Below, in pieces: positions 34,845 through 44,880 of a DNA stretch of 64,000 bases. The DNA comes from Bacteroidales bacterium. GTDB lineage: Bacteria; Bacteroidota; Bacteroidia; Bacteroidales; Muribaculaceae. A program made the translations under genes and the position numbers. Each line of letters starts with the position of its first letter. The first letter of the stretch is position 1. Where the stretch lies: assembly GCA_014800795.1 (NCBI GenBank), contig JAAVFL010000025.1:1-64000 (forward strand), read 5' to 3'. The notes below the pieces were generated by a model. That model had not been told where the DNA came from, did not search any database, and was given only the letters and a program-made list of their open reading frames with translations.

Positions 34845-36164
34845 ATGAACAATCACCGATTGCTCACAGGGTTGCTTTCGGCAATCCTGTTGAGCGGTGG
34901 GGCGTATGCGCAGGTGGAAACAGAGAAAGTAATCTCCTTAGAGGAAATCTTCGGAATTGCAGAAGCCAACAGCGCTCAGCTACGCCCCTCACGCAGCGCC
35001 GAGGATGAATCACAGCGCGAAATAAGTGTGGCACGCAGCGGGATGCTACCCGACATAAACGCTACATTGTCTTTTAGTTATATAGGCGATGGATTCACTA
35101 CAAAAAGAAATCTTTCCGACTATCAGAAAGCTCCTATTCCCCACTTCGGCAACGGTCTGTCGCTGAACATCAGCCAACCCGTATACACGGGAGGTGCCAT
35201 TTCCGGAGCGATAGAACTTGCCGAACAGAAATCCACGGCATCGAGATTCGCTACAGAGATGCAACGCGATAATATCCGCTTCCAGCTAACCGGTTTTTAT
35301 CTTGACCTCTACAAGTTCACCAATCTCCGCACAGTTGTTGAAAACAACATAACACAGGCTGAGAAATTACTCGAAGAAATGCAAGCGCGTTACAGCCAGG
35401 GGGTAGCTCTTCTCAATGATATCACACGCTACGAACTGCTTGTATCAAACCTCAGGCTCCAGCTTGTAAAAATCAACAATACGATCGATATTCTAAACAA
35501 CAACCTGATCATTACAGCCGGAATACCGGGAGGAACTATAATAGTTCCGGACACTACTATTCTTGACCGTTCACTACCCGTATACGGTGAGAACTGGTGG
35601 CAGCTGGAAGCTATCGAAAATGCCCCTGCACTAAAACTCGCGCGCAACGGAGTTGAAATGAGCCGTACCGGAGAGAAACTCGCCAAAAGCGAAATGCTTC
35701 CGAAAGTAGGCCTTGAAGCCGGATGGACTATTGACGGTCCGATTCTCGTAGAAATACCGCCGATCAACCGCAATCTCAGCTATTGGTACGTAGGTGTTGG
35801 AGTAAGTTACAATATATCGTCGCTTTTCAAAGGCAACCGATCAGTTGCCAGAAGCCGGGCAGCCACACGCCACGCAATCGACGAGCTCGAAGCTATCGCT
35901 GAAAACATCAACATCGGCGTCCGCGCCGATCATGTACACTATCTTGAGGCATACGAGGAACTGAAGACACAGCAGAAGAGTGTGGAGCTCGCCGAGCGCA
36001 ACTATCGCACCACAACGACACGCTACTCGGCCGATATGGCACTTATCACAGATCTCCTTGACGCCGCAAATGCTAAGCTCGATGCCGAGCAACAGCTTGT
36101 CAACGCCCGCATCAACATCATTTACTATTACTACAAACTCTTATTCACCACAGGAAAAATATGA
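34845..36164 (+). CDS. TolC-family outer membrane efflux protein (MFS pump)
   Basis: 439 residues with a signal peptide (about 1-20, ending YAQ) and two outer-membrane-efflux repeats, long amphipathic helices with the usual alternation of A, E, N, R and L. It forms the trimeric outer-membrane duct of a tripartite pump. The start at 34845 is the one directly before the signal peptide; the longer frame from 34764 gives a non-signal N-terminus. The adaptor gene overlaps its stop by 4 bases. Confidence 0.9.
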   Translation: MNNHRLLTGLLSAILLSGGAYAQVETEKVISLEEIFGIAEANSAQLRPSRSAEDESQREISVARSGMLPDINATLSFSYIGDGFTTKRNLSDYQKAPIPHFGNGLSLNISQPVYTGGAISGAIELAEQKSTASRFATEMQRDNIRFQLTGFYLDLYKFTNLRTVVENNITQAEKLLEEMQARYSQGVALLNDITRYELLVSNLRLQLVKINNTIDILNNNLIITAGIPGGTIIVPDTTILDRSLPVYGENWWQLEAIENAPALKLARNGVEMSRTGEKLAKSEMLPKVGLEAGWTIDGPILVEIPPINRNLSYWYVGVGVSYNISSLFKGNRSVARSRAATRHAIDELEAIAENINIGVRADHVHYLEAYEELKTQQKSVELAERNYRTTTTRYSADMALITDLLDAANAKLDAEQQLVNARINIIYYYYKLLFTTGKI

Positions 36165-37195
36165 ATCACCGCAGCAAAAAAATATTGTCATATATCGTCA
36201 GTCTGACCGTAGTCATAGCAGCCGGATTATGGGTCGGCAGCCGGTTCATACACCTCGGAAACGTAGAGTTCACCGACAATGCCCAGATCCGTCAGCAGAT
36301 AGTTCCGGTTAACAGCCGCGTTCAAGGATATATCAAAGAGATCCGTTTCAAAGAATACGAACAGGTGAGGAAAGGAGACACTCTCGTAGTGATCGATGAT
36401 GCAGACATGCGTCTGCATGTCGCACAGGCACGGGCCGACTATCAGAATGCGCTCGCAGGTAAGGATGTCGCATCACGCACGGTGGGTGTAGCATCTGCCA
36501 ATGTAGCTGTGACCGAAGCCTCCATTGCCGAGGCAAAAGTGGTTATGGATCTTGCAGCCGCCGATTTCGAGCGATATAAGACTCTCATAAGCCAGGACGC
36601 GGTAACCCGTCAGCAATATGACGGCGCACGTACTGACTATGAAGCAAAGAAGGCCCGATACGAAATGCTTGCACGACAGCGTTCGGCAACCTCATCCGTA
36701 GTCGACGAAACTCGCCAGCGCATCGCTCAGACTGAGGCCGCCATCGAGCTTGCCAAGGCCCGGCTCGAGACAGCCGAACTCAATCTCTCTTATTGCGTTA
36801 TCGTAGCTCCATGCGACGGATATACCTCGCGCAAAGAGATACAGACCGGCCAACTCGTTCAACCCGGCCAGACGTTACTCGATATCGTTGACACCGGTGA
36901 CATCTGGATTGCAGCCAATTATAAGGAAACTCAGTTGCGCCACATCGCCCCCGGAAGCGATGTAGAGATTAAAGTTGATGCCGTTCCCGGGGTGAAATTC
37001 GCGGGCAAAGTAGTGTCGCTGTCAAAAGCATCGGGTGCGTCGCTCTCCGTTCTTCCCCAGGACAACTCGGCCGGCAACTTCGTCAAGGTTCGTCAGCGCA
37101 TCCCCGTCAGAATAGAATTTACCGTCGGTAACGATCCGGCCGAAATGGAGAAACTACGCGCGGGGATGAACGTGGAATGCGAGGTAAAATACTGA
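36161..37195 (+). CDS. HlyD/EmrA-family periplasmic adaptor (MFS pump)
   Basis: 344 residues: one N-terminal membrane anchor (about 9-27), barrel-sandwich and lipoyl-like halves (QGYIKEIRFKEYEQVRKGD and IVAPCDGYTSRKEI) separated by a coiled-coil hairpin (about 85-200), then a beta-barrel domain. Bridges the MFS transporter and TolC. Overlaps the TolC gene by 4 bases and is followed by the MFS gene after 12. Confidence 0.92.
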   Translation: MNHRSKKILSYIVSLTVVIAAGLWVGSRFIHLGNVEFTDNAQIRQQIVPVNSRVQGYIKEIRFKEYEQVRKGDTLVVIDDADMRLHVAQARADYQNALAGKDVASRTVGVASANVAVTEASIAEAKVVMDLAAADFERYKTLISQDAVTRQQYDGARTDYEAKKARYEMLARQRSATSSVVDETRQRIAQTEAAIELAKARLETAELNLSYCVIVAPCDGYTSRKEIQTGQLVQPGQTLLDIVDTGDIWIAANYKETQLRHIAPGSDVEIKVDAVPGVKFAGKVVSLSKASGASLSVLPQDNSAGNFVKVRQRIPVRIEFTVGNDPAEMEKLRAGMNVECEVKY

Positions 37196-37207
37196 TTACG
37201 CAGCGAT

Positions 37208-38812
37208 ATGAGCCATTCACATATGCCTCAGGGACCATTTGATATCCCTGATGTGCCCTCTTATATCCCCCGATGCCTCAAACCGTGGCTTTTCATTATT
37301 TTCGTACTCATAATTCAGTTTTCCGGAGGTCTCTATCTCGCGGCAGCCACCGATATGGTCGGAACTACAGCTCTCATGCAGGAGGATATTCTTATGGCGG
37401 GTTATGCCCAGCTCATAGGCATGTCGATAAATTTCGCGGTTATGTTCCGCCTGAAATTCCGATTCTCAAACCGCGTCGGTCTGCTGATATGTTGCTCGGC
37501 ACTAATAGCAACGACCTACGTATGTGCCACAACTGATTCGGTAGGGCTTCTGATAACAGCATGCTTTCTGGCGGGATGGTTCAGAATGTGGGCCACACTC
37601 GTTTGCAATTCGACAATCCAGTTATGGCTGACTCCAGTCAGAGATATGTCTATTTTCTTCTGCTATGTCTACCTGGTTGTCGACAGCGTGATTCAGCTCA
37701 GCGGGATCTTCACCGTATACACGGCGTTCCATCTGCAATGGGAGTATATGCACTGGATCATGATCGGTCTTCTCGCTATGATGATGGTGGCAGTCCTCAT
37801 ACTTATAAAACCTGTAAAGGGCCCCATGCAGATCCCCCTGCTCGGTATCGACTGGATAGGAGCCGGACTTTGGAGCATATTCATGCTCTGCTTCACATTC
37901 ATATGCGTGTACGGTAATTTCTACGACTGGTGGGAAGCGGAGGAAATCCGCATGGCCGGTATAACCGGAGTGGTGTGCGCCGGAATCAATCTCTGGAGAG
38001 CGACTTTTCTCCATCATCCCTACATATCGTTCACTGCCCTTACTAACCGTAATGTGATAAGGGCTACACTGGTGTATCTGGTGTTTTTTACTCTTCTGGC
38101 AACGGAACATGTGTTCGAACATACCTATGCCGCCAATGTACTGGGATTTGACGAAACCAATCTGATTGACCTTAATCTGTACGTTCTGGCAGGAATTATC
38201 GCAGGCTGCACATTTACATATTTCACTTTCGCACTCCGTAAATGGCGTTATAAAACCATGACAGCCATAGGTTTCGCCCTTGCCGCCATATATCTCTGTT
38301 ATTTCTACTTCCTTATCGACTATGGAGTGGAGAAAGAGATGCTGTTCATACCGCTATTCGCCCGCGGAGCCGCTTCTGTGATAATATCCATAGTATTCCT
38401 TACCTCTATTCTTCAGGGAGGAATGCACTTCTTCGTATTTCCTCAGGCACTGACTGTCAACGGTTTCACCGGAGCCGTTATGGGAGCGACACTCGGCCCT
38501 GCACTCATCGGTGAACTCCTGCGCCATACTGTAGCTAAGAACGGAGCGCTCATAAGCGCCTCATTCACAGATTTCGATCCTCTATCATCCATGATTCCGA
38601 CAGGCGAGTTATTCGGAACAGTCCAGCTACAGGCGCTGATCGTATCCATGAAAGAGATATACGGCTGGTTGCTTGTCGCCGCTCTCGCTGTTCTTGCTGT
38701 TATTCTGATAAGCTACAGTAATGTAAAACCAACCGCAGTTCTACCCAAATGGCGCACCATCCGTAAACTCATGCGCCGCTCATTCGGGATAATCCAGCGC
38801 GCGGGCGTATAG
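37208..38812 (+). CDS. MFS drug efflux transporter, DHA2/EmrB-like
   Basis: 534 residues, about 14 hydrophobic segments (DHA2 type), no signal peptide. The order TolC-adaptor-MFS is that of an EmrAB-TolC system. Several motifs differ from EmrB (no clear motif A match GxLaDrxGrkxxl), consistent with the divergent Bacteroidota branch. Expected to expel hydrophobic compounds such as bile acids, uncouplers or antibiotics; the substrate is unknown. A strong hairpin ends the operon. Confidence 0.82.
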   Translation: MSHSHMPQGPFDIPDVPSYIPRCLKPWLFIIFVLIIQFSGGLYLAAATDMVGTTALMQEDILMAGYAQLIGMSINFAVMFRLKFRFSNRVGLLICCSALIATTYVCATTDSVGLLITACFLAGWFRMWATLVCNSTIQLWLTPVRDMSIFFCYVYLVVDSVIQLSGIFTVYTAFHLQWEYMHWIMIGLLAMMMVAVLILIKPVKGPMQIPLLGIDWIGAGLWSIFMLCFTFICVYGNFYDWWEAEEIRMAGITGVVCAGINLWRATFLHHPYISFTALTNRNVIRATLVYLVFFTLLATEHVFEHTYAANVLGFDETNLIDLNLYVLAGIIAGCTFTYFTFALRKWRYKTMTAIGFALAAIYLCYFYFLIDYGVEKEMLFIPLFARGAASVIISIVFLTSILQGGMHFFVFPQALTVNGFTGAVMGATLGPALIGELLRHTVAKNGALISASFTDFDPLSSMIPTGELFGTVQLQALIVSMKEIYGWLLVAALAVLAVILISYSNVKPTAVLPKWRTIRKLMRRSFGIIQRAGV

Positions 38813-38829
38813 GAGTCAAAATATACCGG

Positions 38830-38880
38830 ATACAGACGTGACCGTACAGTTAATTTTCAACTGCACGGTCACGTCTGTAT
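38830..38880. terminator. Shared hairpin terminator between two converging efflux operons
   Basis: Perfect 16-base arms (38830-38845 and 38865-38880) with extra inner pairing (CAGTT/AACTG). It lies between the plus-strand MFS operon and the minus-strand ABC operon. Confidence 0.75.
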
Positions 38881-38911
38881 ATATACATGCAATATACTCG
38901 TTTCTACAATT

Positions 38912-40006
38912 TCACGCTCTCTTTCTGTATGTCAGCGCCGCCGTTGCCAACGCGACAAAAGCGAAAAAGGTCAGGCATAGATATTGCATCCTCAGTTCAG
39001 AAATTGTCGCTCCCTTCAGATACACCGCTCTCATTATCTCGTTGAAATATCGCGGAGGGATGGCATATGTCACATACTGCGCCCACTGAGGCATAGAGCC
39101 GACGGGAGTAAACAGTCCACCCATAAGCTGGAAAATCATAATGACTGCGAACAGAACGAAAATACTCTGAAGCATGGTTGCAGATTTATTGGCTATCGCA
39201 ACCCCGAGCCCCGACATCACAAGACTCAACAGAACTGCCGCGAGGTATATCGCTCCTGGACTGCCGAGCGGCACAAGCCCGTAAACCACCCTGCCCACCA
39301 ATATACCTATTGTAACCACAACAAGCCCCACAATCCAGAACGGAATCAGTTTTGAAAGCACAAATGTAATTCGGCTGACAGGAGTTACATTCATTGCCTC
39401 TATTGTGCCGCTCTCCTTCTCGCTCACGAGATTCAGCGCCGGCAAAAAACCGCATATCATTATGATCAGAAATACCATCAGAGCCGGGATCATATAATTA
39501 CGATAGCTCAGTGTCGGATTGTATCTGTCAACAACGCTTGTCACATTATCCGGTATCATGAGACCATTTTCCACACGCCAACGGGTCAAGGTGTTCGATA
39601 TGGAAGCCACCACATACTGCATGCCGAGCGTCCCTTTTATCGCATTCACACCGTTTGCTTCCACATCGAGTTCCGACAGATCGCGTGAGAAATGAGGCGG
39701 AATCGACAGAACCACATCAGCCTCCCCCTCTTCAATCATCTCCATACTCTCAGCAAAAGATGAGCTGACTGAAGCGACGTGAAGTTCGGCAGTAGCATCC
39801 ATATCGGCAATGATTCGCCTCGACAACTGACTGCGGTCATTATCAACCACTGTCACTCCCACATCCTTCACATCGAACGATGCCACAAGCGGGATTACGA
39901 GAAGCACGACAAACGGTAATCCCAATATAATTCTCGGTATAAGAGGATTACGTTTCATCATATTCACCTCTTTCCGCAGAAGCGCTCCTAATACTCTGAG
40001 ATTCAT
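38912..40006 (-). CDS. ABC-2 type permease (YbhR-like)
   Basis: 364 residues with an N-terminal membrane segment, a long extracytoplasmic domain and five C-terminal membrane helices, as in YbhR/YhhJ permeases. The conserved SGTIEAMNVTPVSRI motif sits before the second helix. Last gene of the ABC efflux operon, downstream of its sister permease with a 5-base gap. The pair probably forms a heterodimeric channel. Confidence 0.88.
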   Translation of the reverse strand: MNLRVLGALLRKEVNMMKRNPLIPRIILGLPFVVLLVIPLVASFDVKDVGVTVVDNDRSQLSRRIIADMDATAELHVASVSSSFAESMEMIEEGEADVVLSIPPHFSRDLSELDVEANGVNAIKGTLGMQYVVASISNTLTRWRVENGLMIPDNVTSVVDRYNPTLSYRNYMIPALMVFLIIMICGFLPALNLVSEKESGTIEAMNVTPVSRITFVLSKLIPFWIVGLVVVTIGILVGRVVYGLVPLGSPGAIYLAAVLLSLVMSGLGVAIANKSATMLQSIFVLFAVIMIFQLMGGLFTPVGSMPQWAQYVTYAIPPRYFNEIMRAVYLKGATISELRMQYLCLTFFAFVALATAALTYRKRA

Positions 40007-40011
40007 AACCG

Positions 40012-41064
40012 TTATTTTTTTGAATTAAATCCTTTAAGCTGAACCGCGAACAGAACCAATGTCATTGCCGAAAGTATCGCGACCTCCTTTACCACATATA
40101 TGAAATCAAGCTGCTGAATCATGAGTGTCCGCATTGCCGATATATACCATCGGGCCGGAATCACACACGATATTCCCTGCAAGATTTCCGGCATATTCTC
40201 AATAGGGAATATCATCCCTGAAAGCATTATGACCGGTGTCATGAACAGAACTGCCGACACTATAAGAGCGGATATCTGGGTATCGACTACCGATGACACA
40301 AGTAACCCGATAGATAAGGAAAGTACGATATAAAGCAGCGAAACCGCCACAACACTGACAACCGTTACCGACAGCGGCAGTTCAAGCACCGTATATGTCA
40401 TTATAAGTATTATCACCAGAATAATGCACGACAGCACAAAATACGGAATCAGTTTCCCGAATATTATGTAAACCGGCCGCACGGGCGACACAAGCAGAAG
40501 ATCCATCGTTCCGGTCTCCTTTTCCCTCACGATCGACACCGAAGTCATTATAGCGCAGATAAGGATAAATATCATCCCCATGATACCGGGCACAAAGTTA
40601 TAGGAACTCTTCATGCGGGGATTATAAAGGGTGCGTGTCACTACAGGTTCATTACCATTGCCGGTTTCAGCGAGTACACTTCGGATATATGCCGCCGCCG
40701 ACTGTCCTACTGTAGGATTTGAGGCATCGACTATTATCTGTGAAGCCAGATCTCCACCGTCGCAACGCAGCAACAGGGCCGCCTCTATCTCGCCACACCT
40801 AAGCAGAGACTCCACATCCTGCGCATCCGCAAGTCCGCGGAACGAGAAATACTCATTCACCGTCAGACGCTGTATTATGTCGCGCGTAGCATCGTTATGC
40901 CTCTCCACCACAGCTACCACCCGGATGTTGTTTACCTCAGTGGATATGGCGAAACCAAAAAGCAACAGCAATACCAGGGGCATAATGAGGGTTATCATCA
41001 TCGTGCGCCTGTCGCGCACGATGTGAATGGCCTCTTTCTTTACAAGCGATATCAATATTCCCAT
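40012..41064 (-). CDS. ABC-2 type permease (YbhS-like)
   Basis: 350 residues with the same layout as the next permease: N-terminal helix, large loop (about 45-180), five helices, and GTMDLLLVSPVRPVYII motif. The start at 41064 (MGILISLVKK) is 1 base from the stop of the ATPase gene and is preferred over the longer frame from 41148, which overlaps the ATPase gene by 83 bases. Confidence 0.88.
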   Translation of the reverse strand: MGILISLVKKEAIHIVRDRRTMMITLIMPLVLLLLFGFAISTEVNNIRVVAVVERHNDATRDIIQRLTVNEYFSFRGLADAQDVESLLRCGEIEAALLLRCDGGDLASQIIVDASNPTVGQSAAAYIRSVLAETGNGNEPVVTRTLYNPRMKSSYNFVPGIMGMIFILICAIMTSVSIVREKETGTMDLLLVSPVRPVYIIFGKLIPYFVLSCIILVIILIMTYTVLELPLSVTVVSVVAVSLLYIVLSLSIGLLVSSVVDTQISALIVSAVLFMTPVIMLSGMIFPIENMPEILQGISCVIPARWYISAMRTLMIQQLDFIYVVKEVAILSAMTLVLFAVQLKGFNSKK

Positions 41065-41065
41065 A

Positions 41066-41812
41066 TCATTCTGCTCTCTTAGCGTCTTTTGCCACAATTC
41101 TGAAAACCTCGTCCATTGTCGGGACGTGATATTTTTTCTTGAGCGCATCGGGAGTATCGAGCGCGGCTATATGCCCGTCGACCATTATCGACACACGGTT
41201 GCAGTATTCCGCTTCATCAAGATAGTGGGTAGTGACGAACACCGTCATACCTTCCGACGAGGCTTCATAGATAAATTCCCAGAATTTGCGTCTTGTGACG
41301 GGATCCACCCCCCCAGTAGGTTCGTCAAGAAACACTATCTCCGGATTATGGATGGTAGCGGCAGCGAAAGCAAGTTTCTGACGCCATCCTACCGGAATAT
41401 CATTTACCGGTTTATCTGCCATCCCGTCCATATCGAAACGGTGCATCGCCCTTGCCATACTGGCTTTAACAGCAACATTATCCATCCCGTATATCGTAGC
41501 GAACAGCCGTAGATTCTGAGCTACGGTAAGAGTTCCGTATAACGAAAATTTCTGGCTCATATATCCGATGTGACGCTTTATTGTCTCACCTTCGGAAGTT
41601 ATGTCGAAACCTGCCACACTACCCGTTCCCGAGGTAGGATAGCTAAGTCCGCACAACATTCTCATAGCCGTCGTCTTACCGGCACCGTTCGCCCCGAGAA
41701 AACCATATATCTCCCCTTTCCTTACATCGAAGGATATATGATCCACAGCGGTGAAAGAACCAAATTTTTTTGTAAGATCTCTTACAGAGATGGCTAAATT
41801 ATCGTTCGTCAT
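41066..41812 (-). CDS. ABC transporter ATPase (YbhF C-half-like)
   Basis: 248 residues with a Walker A GANGAGKTT (40-48), Q-loop, signature VGWRQKLAFAA (in place of LSGGQ) and Walker B VFLDEPTGGVD. It overlaps the following ATPase gene by 14 bases. Together the two ATPases match the two halves of fused YbhF-type proteins; here they are separate genes. The missing canonical LSGGQ fits a heterodimeric ATPase with one degenerate site. Confidence 0.9.
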   Translation of the reverse strand: MTNDNLAISVRDLTKKFGSFTAVDHISFDVRKGEIYGFLGANGAGKTTAMRMLCGLSYPTSGTGSVAGFDITSEGETIKRHIGYMSQKFSLYGTLTVAQNLRLFATIYGMDNVAVKASMARAMHRFDMDGMADKPVNDIPVGWRQKLAFAAATIHNPEIVFLDEPTGGVDPVTRRKFWEFIYEASSEGMTVFVTTHYLDEAEYCNRVSIMVDGHIAALDTPDALKKKYHVPTMDEVFRIVAKDAKRAE

Positions 41813-42716
41813 TACGGGTTAATTTTATAAACAGGTCCTCGATATCTCCTTTGGCCGGATATATACTTACATCTTTAATGCCCCCGTCTTCGAGCCTGCT
41901 CACGACTGCTTCGGGGTTAAAATTCTCATTTATGACAACATGTAGTGTCGCTCCGAATGTATAACAGTCATTAACCTCAGGCAATTTCCGAAGTCCTTCC
42001 AGAAGCCGGAACATATCTGAGGACACTGCGTTATAAAGATTCCCACTCACACTGGCCGCGAGTGCAGCCGGGGTGTCAACTCTCAGTATCTGTCCATGAT
42101 CGATCATCGCTATACGTTCACATCGGCTCGCCTCGTCCATATATGAGGTGGAAACAAGAATGGAAATACCCTGGCGGCGCAAAGTGGCAAGCATATCCCA
42201 GAACTCACTTCGCGATACTGCGTCCACTCCGGTAGTGGGTTCGTCGAGCAGAAGCAACGGTGGCCGATGGATCAACGCACAGCTAAGCGCCAGCTTCTGC
42301 TTCATTCCTCCGGACAGATCTCCGGCACGCCTGTCCGGAAATTTTTCGAGCTGACCGAATACAGGGGCTATGAGACTGTAATTTTCCTTCACAGTGGTAC
42401 CGAACAAGGATGCGAAAAAATTCAGATTCTCGCTGACCGTCATATCCGGATAAAGTGAAAACCGTTCCGGCATATAACCGATCAGTTTCCGGAGTATGCG
42501 GTAATCAGCAACGCAGTCATGTCCGAGTACGGTAGCTTTCCCGGAGTCGGGTGACAAAAGAGTTGCCAGAATCCGGTACAGGGAACTTTTTCCGGCTCCG
42601 TCAGGACCAATCAACCCGAACATTTCTCCTTCTTCTACCGAGAAACTGACGTTGTCGAGAGCCTTGATATTTCCGTAAGTCTTGCTCAGTCCGTCTATTT
42701 CAATCACGCGGCTCAT
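41799..42716 (-). CDS. ABC transporter ATPase (YbhF N-half-like)
   Basis: 305 residues. The Walker A has the Asp variant GPDGAGKSS (37-45), typical of the first half of YbhF; a normal signature LSGGMKQK and Walker B LLLLDEPTTGVD follow. A ~75-residue C-terminal extension is present. Forms the canonical half of the ABC dimer with the neighbouring ATPase. Start overlaps the HlyD-like gene stop by 4 bases. Confidence 0.9.
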   Translation of the reverse strand: MSRVIEIDGLSKTYGNIKALDNVSFSVEEGEMFGLIGPDGAGKSSLYRILATLLSPDSGKATVLGHDCVADYRILRKLIGYMPERFSLYPDMTVSENLNFFASLFGTTVKENYSLIAPVFGQLEKFPDRRAGDLSGGMKQKLALSCALIHRPPLLLLDEPTTGVDAVSRSEFWDMLATLRRQGISILVSTSYMDEASRCERIAMIDHGQILRVDTPAALAASVSGNLYNAVSSDMFRLLEGLRKLPEVNDCYTFGATLHVVINENFNPEAVVSRLEDGGIKDVSIYPAKGDIEDLFIKLTRNDER

Positions 42717-43600
42717 AACCTCACCTCTCCGTATTGCCCGAGTTTCAGACGCCCGTCGTTGCTGACTGCGATTTTCACCGCATACACAAGATTTGCACGG
42801 CTGTCTTCGGTTTGAATCGACTTCGGAGTAAATTCACTTTCCTCAGCTATCCACGTGATGGTGCCCGGATATTCGAACTGTTCGTCTCCTCCGAAATCCG
42901 CTATAACCGTAACCGGCTGTCCTATACGTATTCCTGCAAGCTGCGATGCCGTAAAATAACTGCGCAAATATATATGTTTCAGATCAGCAAGTTTAAGAAG
43001 TGGTTTCCCGGGAGTAGCGAATTCGCCCGGTTCGGCATATTTCACGAGAACGGTACCCGTTATAGGAGCTTTAACCTGACTACGCTCTATCTGGTCTTCA
43101 ATCTGTTCACGCTGATACTGCAACGCGACAGCATTGTCGGAAACTGAATTGCGGTTTTTGCTCAAAGTGGAAAGCATAGCCGTAAGCTGATCACGCAGTG
43201 TGCGCAGCTGGGCGGTAGCGTCGTCGTATTGCTTGCGGGTGGTTGCGCCGGCAGCCAGAAGCCTTTCCTGACGCTCGGTCTCATGCTGCTGATGAGCGAT
43301 CTGGGATCGCAGCGACGCAACCTGAGCCGTGATATCGGGGGCCATCGCCTCCGTTGACTGCTGCTGACTCATGATCTGCTTCTTCTGCAGCCCGAGCATT
43401 GCCGTATCAACAAGCGACACCAGATTCCCGGCAACAACGCTGTCACCCTCGGATACCCCGATATTCACGATCTTTCCGGTTGTCTCCGACGACACAGTCA
43501 CAGTTGTAGCTTCAAAAATGCCTGTGGCATCGAAATTCTTGTTTTGAGAGCAGGAACTTAGTGTAAGCGCCAAGGCGGCGCAGATATATGTCGATTTCAT
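42713..43600 (-). CDS. HlyD-family adaptor lipoprotein (ABC pump)
   Basis: 295 residues with a lipobox LSSC (C17) rather than a membrane anchor, as in YbhG-type adaptors of Bacteroidota. Two lipoyl halves (VSEGDSVVAG and VKYAEPGEFATPGKP) flank a coiled-coil hairpin with many Gln, Glu and Arg residues (about 75-165). Links the ABC permeases to its own TolC. Overlaps the TolC gene by 4 bases. Confidence 0.9.
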   Translation of the reverse strand: MKSTYICAALALTLSSCSQNKNFDATGIFEATTVTVSSETTGKIVNIGVSEGDSVVAGNLVSLVDTAMLGLQKKQIMSQQQSTEAMAPDITAQVASLRSQIAHQQHETERQERLLAAGATTRKQYDDATAQLRTLRDQLTAMLSTLSKNRNSVSDNAVALQYQREQIEDQIERSQVKAPITGTVLVKYAEPGEFATPGKPLLKLADLKHIYLRSYFTASQLAGIRIGQPVTVIADFGGDEQFEYPGTITWIAEESEFTPKSIQTEDSRANLVYAVKIAVSNDGRLKLGQYGEVRL

Positions 43601-44880
43601 TTGTTGAGAGTATTTTTAAGTTGGTAAATATACTGGACGTATTGAATCTGATGGTATGCGGCAGTAAGGCGTGCCTGATTCTCATCTGTAACCTTGGTGA
43701 GAAGAGCCGTGGCATCGATAACTCCGTTCTCAAGCTGAGCTTCCGCGCTGCGGCGCACATTCTCCCTCAATTTCACGATACGCCGGTCGTCACTCATCAC
43801 CTCTGTGAGTCCTTTGATGGCGGAAAGTTCCTGCTCACTTCTCAGAGCTGAGTTAAAAAGAAACATTTCGCGGTCGGCACGTATCATATCGTCTGACACA
43901 GATAGTTGGCGGCGCTTGGTTTCCCGCGTGTAAAACACATCGATATTCCACGACACCTTTATACCAGCCAATGCATTGAACGACATGTCGCGGCGCATCA
44001 TACTTTCGAAATAATTAATTCCGGGATAGCCGTAATATACCTGAGCGAAAAGTCCGATCCGAGGCATCAGCGTAGCCTCCACTGCTTCTTTCCGTTCACG
44101 GTTCAGTGCAAGTTTACTTTCGAACAGTGTAAGTTCCGGACGTGCAGATTCGTCGGAAGACGGTATCACAGCCGAAGGGCATATAAGCCTCTGTAGCCCG
44201 ATACTTTCGCCCATGTATATCTCAAGAAGTTTACGGTAGCTATCAGCAGCATTAACCGCCTCGGTAAGCTTTTGTTTCAGTGTCAGGCACTGTGCCTCCA
44301 CCATATCGGCATCGCTTTGCATTGCTGTCCCGTTCTCTACCATGGCATCAAGTCTGCCGAGATTGTTTTCCAGAAGTGTTATCGACAAACGGGTCTGCTC
44401 CATCTGTTCCTGCAGAAGAAGGATGCCGAAAAAAAGATTTTCAACCTTCTCGCGGACACCATACATTTCCACAGCTACAGCCGCCTGATTCTCAGCAGTC
44501 GTAGCACGGGTTACACTGCGGGCAGCCTTCGATGTTCCTCCGTCCCACACATTTTGCGACAGCTCCACGGCTCCTTTGTACTGAAGATGACCTAACCCCT
44601 TCATCTCATACCCCATCTGCTCCATAACACCACTTAGAGCACCGGGAAAAGATGGGACAACATTCTGAACCGTGGCCTGTGCATACACCTCGATGCGAGG
44701 CAACCAGCTCCTGTTGATCTCATCCAGGTCAAGCTGCCCGTTTTTTTCAACAAGTTCATATTTTTTTATAACCGGATAGTTCTCACGAGCCCGTTCGAGG
44801 CAATATTCAAGCGAAACATCAGCTGCGGCATACAGACCCGATGCCAATATCGCGGTAAGATAAATCAGAAATCGCTTCAT
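43597..44880 (-). CDS. TolC-family outer membrane protein (ABC pump)
   Basis: 427 residues with signal peptide (about 1-19) and two repeats of long helices typical of TolC. Operon neighbours: TetR regulator upstream (overlap 4), HlyD adaptor downstream (overlap 4). A second, unrelated TolC gene serves the neighbouring MFS pump, so each pump carries a private duct. Confidence 0.9.
   Translation of the reverse strand: MKRFLIYLTAILASGLYAAADVSLEYCLERARENYPVIKKYELVEKNGQLDLDEINRSWLPRIEVYAQATVQNVVPSFPGALSGVMEQMGYEMKGLGHLQYKGAVELSQNVWDGGTSKAARSVTRATTAENQAAVAVEMYGVREKVENLFFGILLLQEQMEQTRLSITLLENNLGRLDAMVENGTAMQSDADMVEAQCLTLKQKLTEAVNAADSYRKLLEIYMGESIGLQRLICPSAVIPSSDESARPELTLFESKLALNRERKEAVEATLMPRIGLFAQVYYGYPGINYFESMMRRDMSFNALAGIKVSWNIDVFYTRETKRRQLSVSDDMIRADREMFLFNSALRSEQELSAIKGLTEVMSDDRRIVKLRENVRRSAEAQLENGVIDATALLTKVTDENQARLTAAYHQIQYVQYIYQLKNTLNK

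Noticed and set aside
34551-34856. 101-codon minus-strand frame in the efflux leader
   Set aside because: It overlaps the plus-strand leader, has no promoter box in the right place and no recognisable motif.
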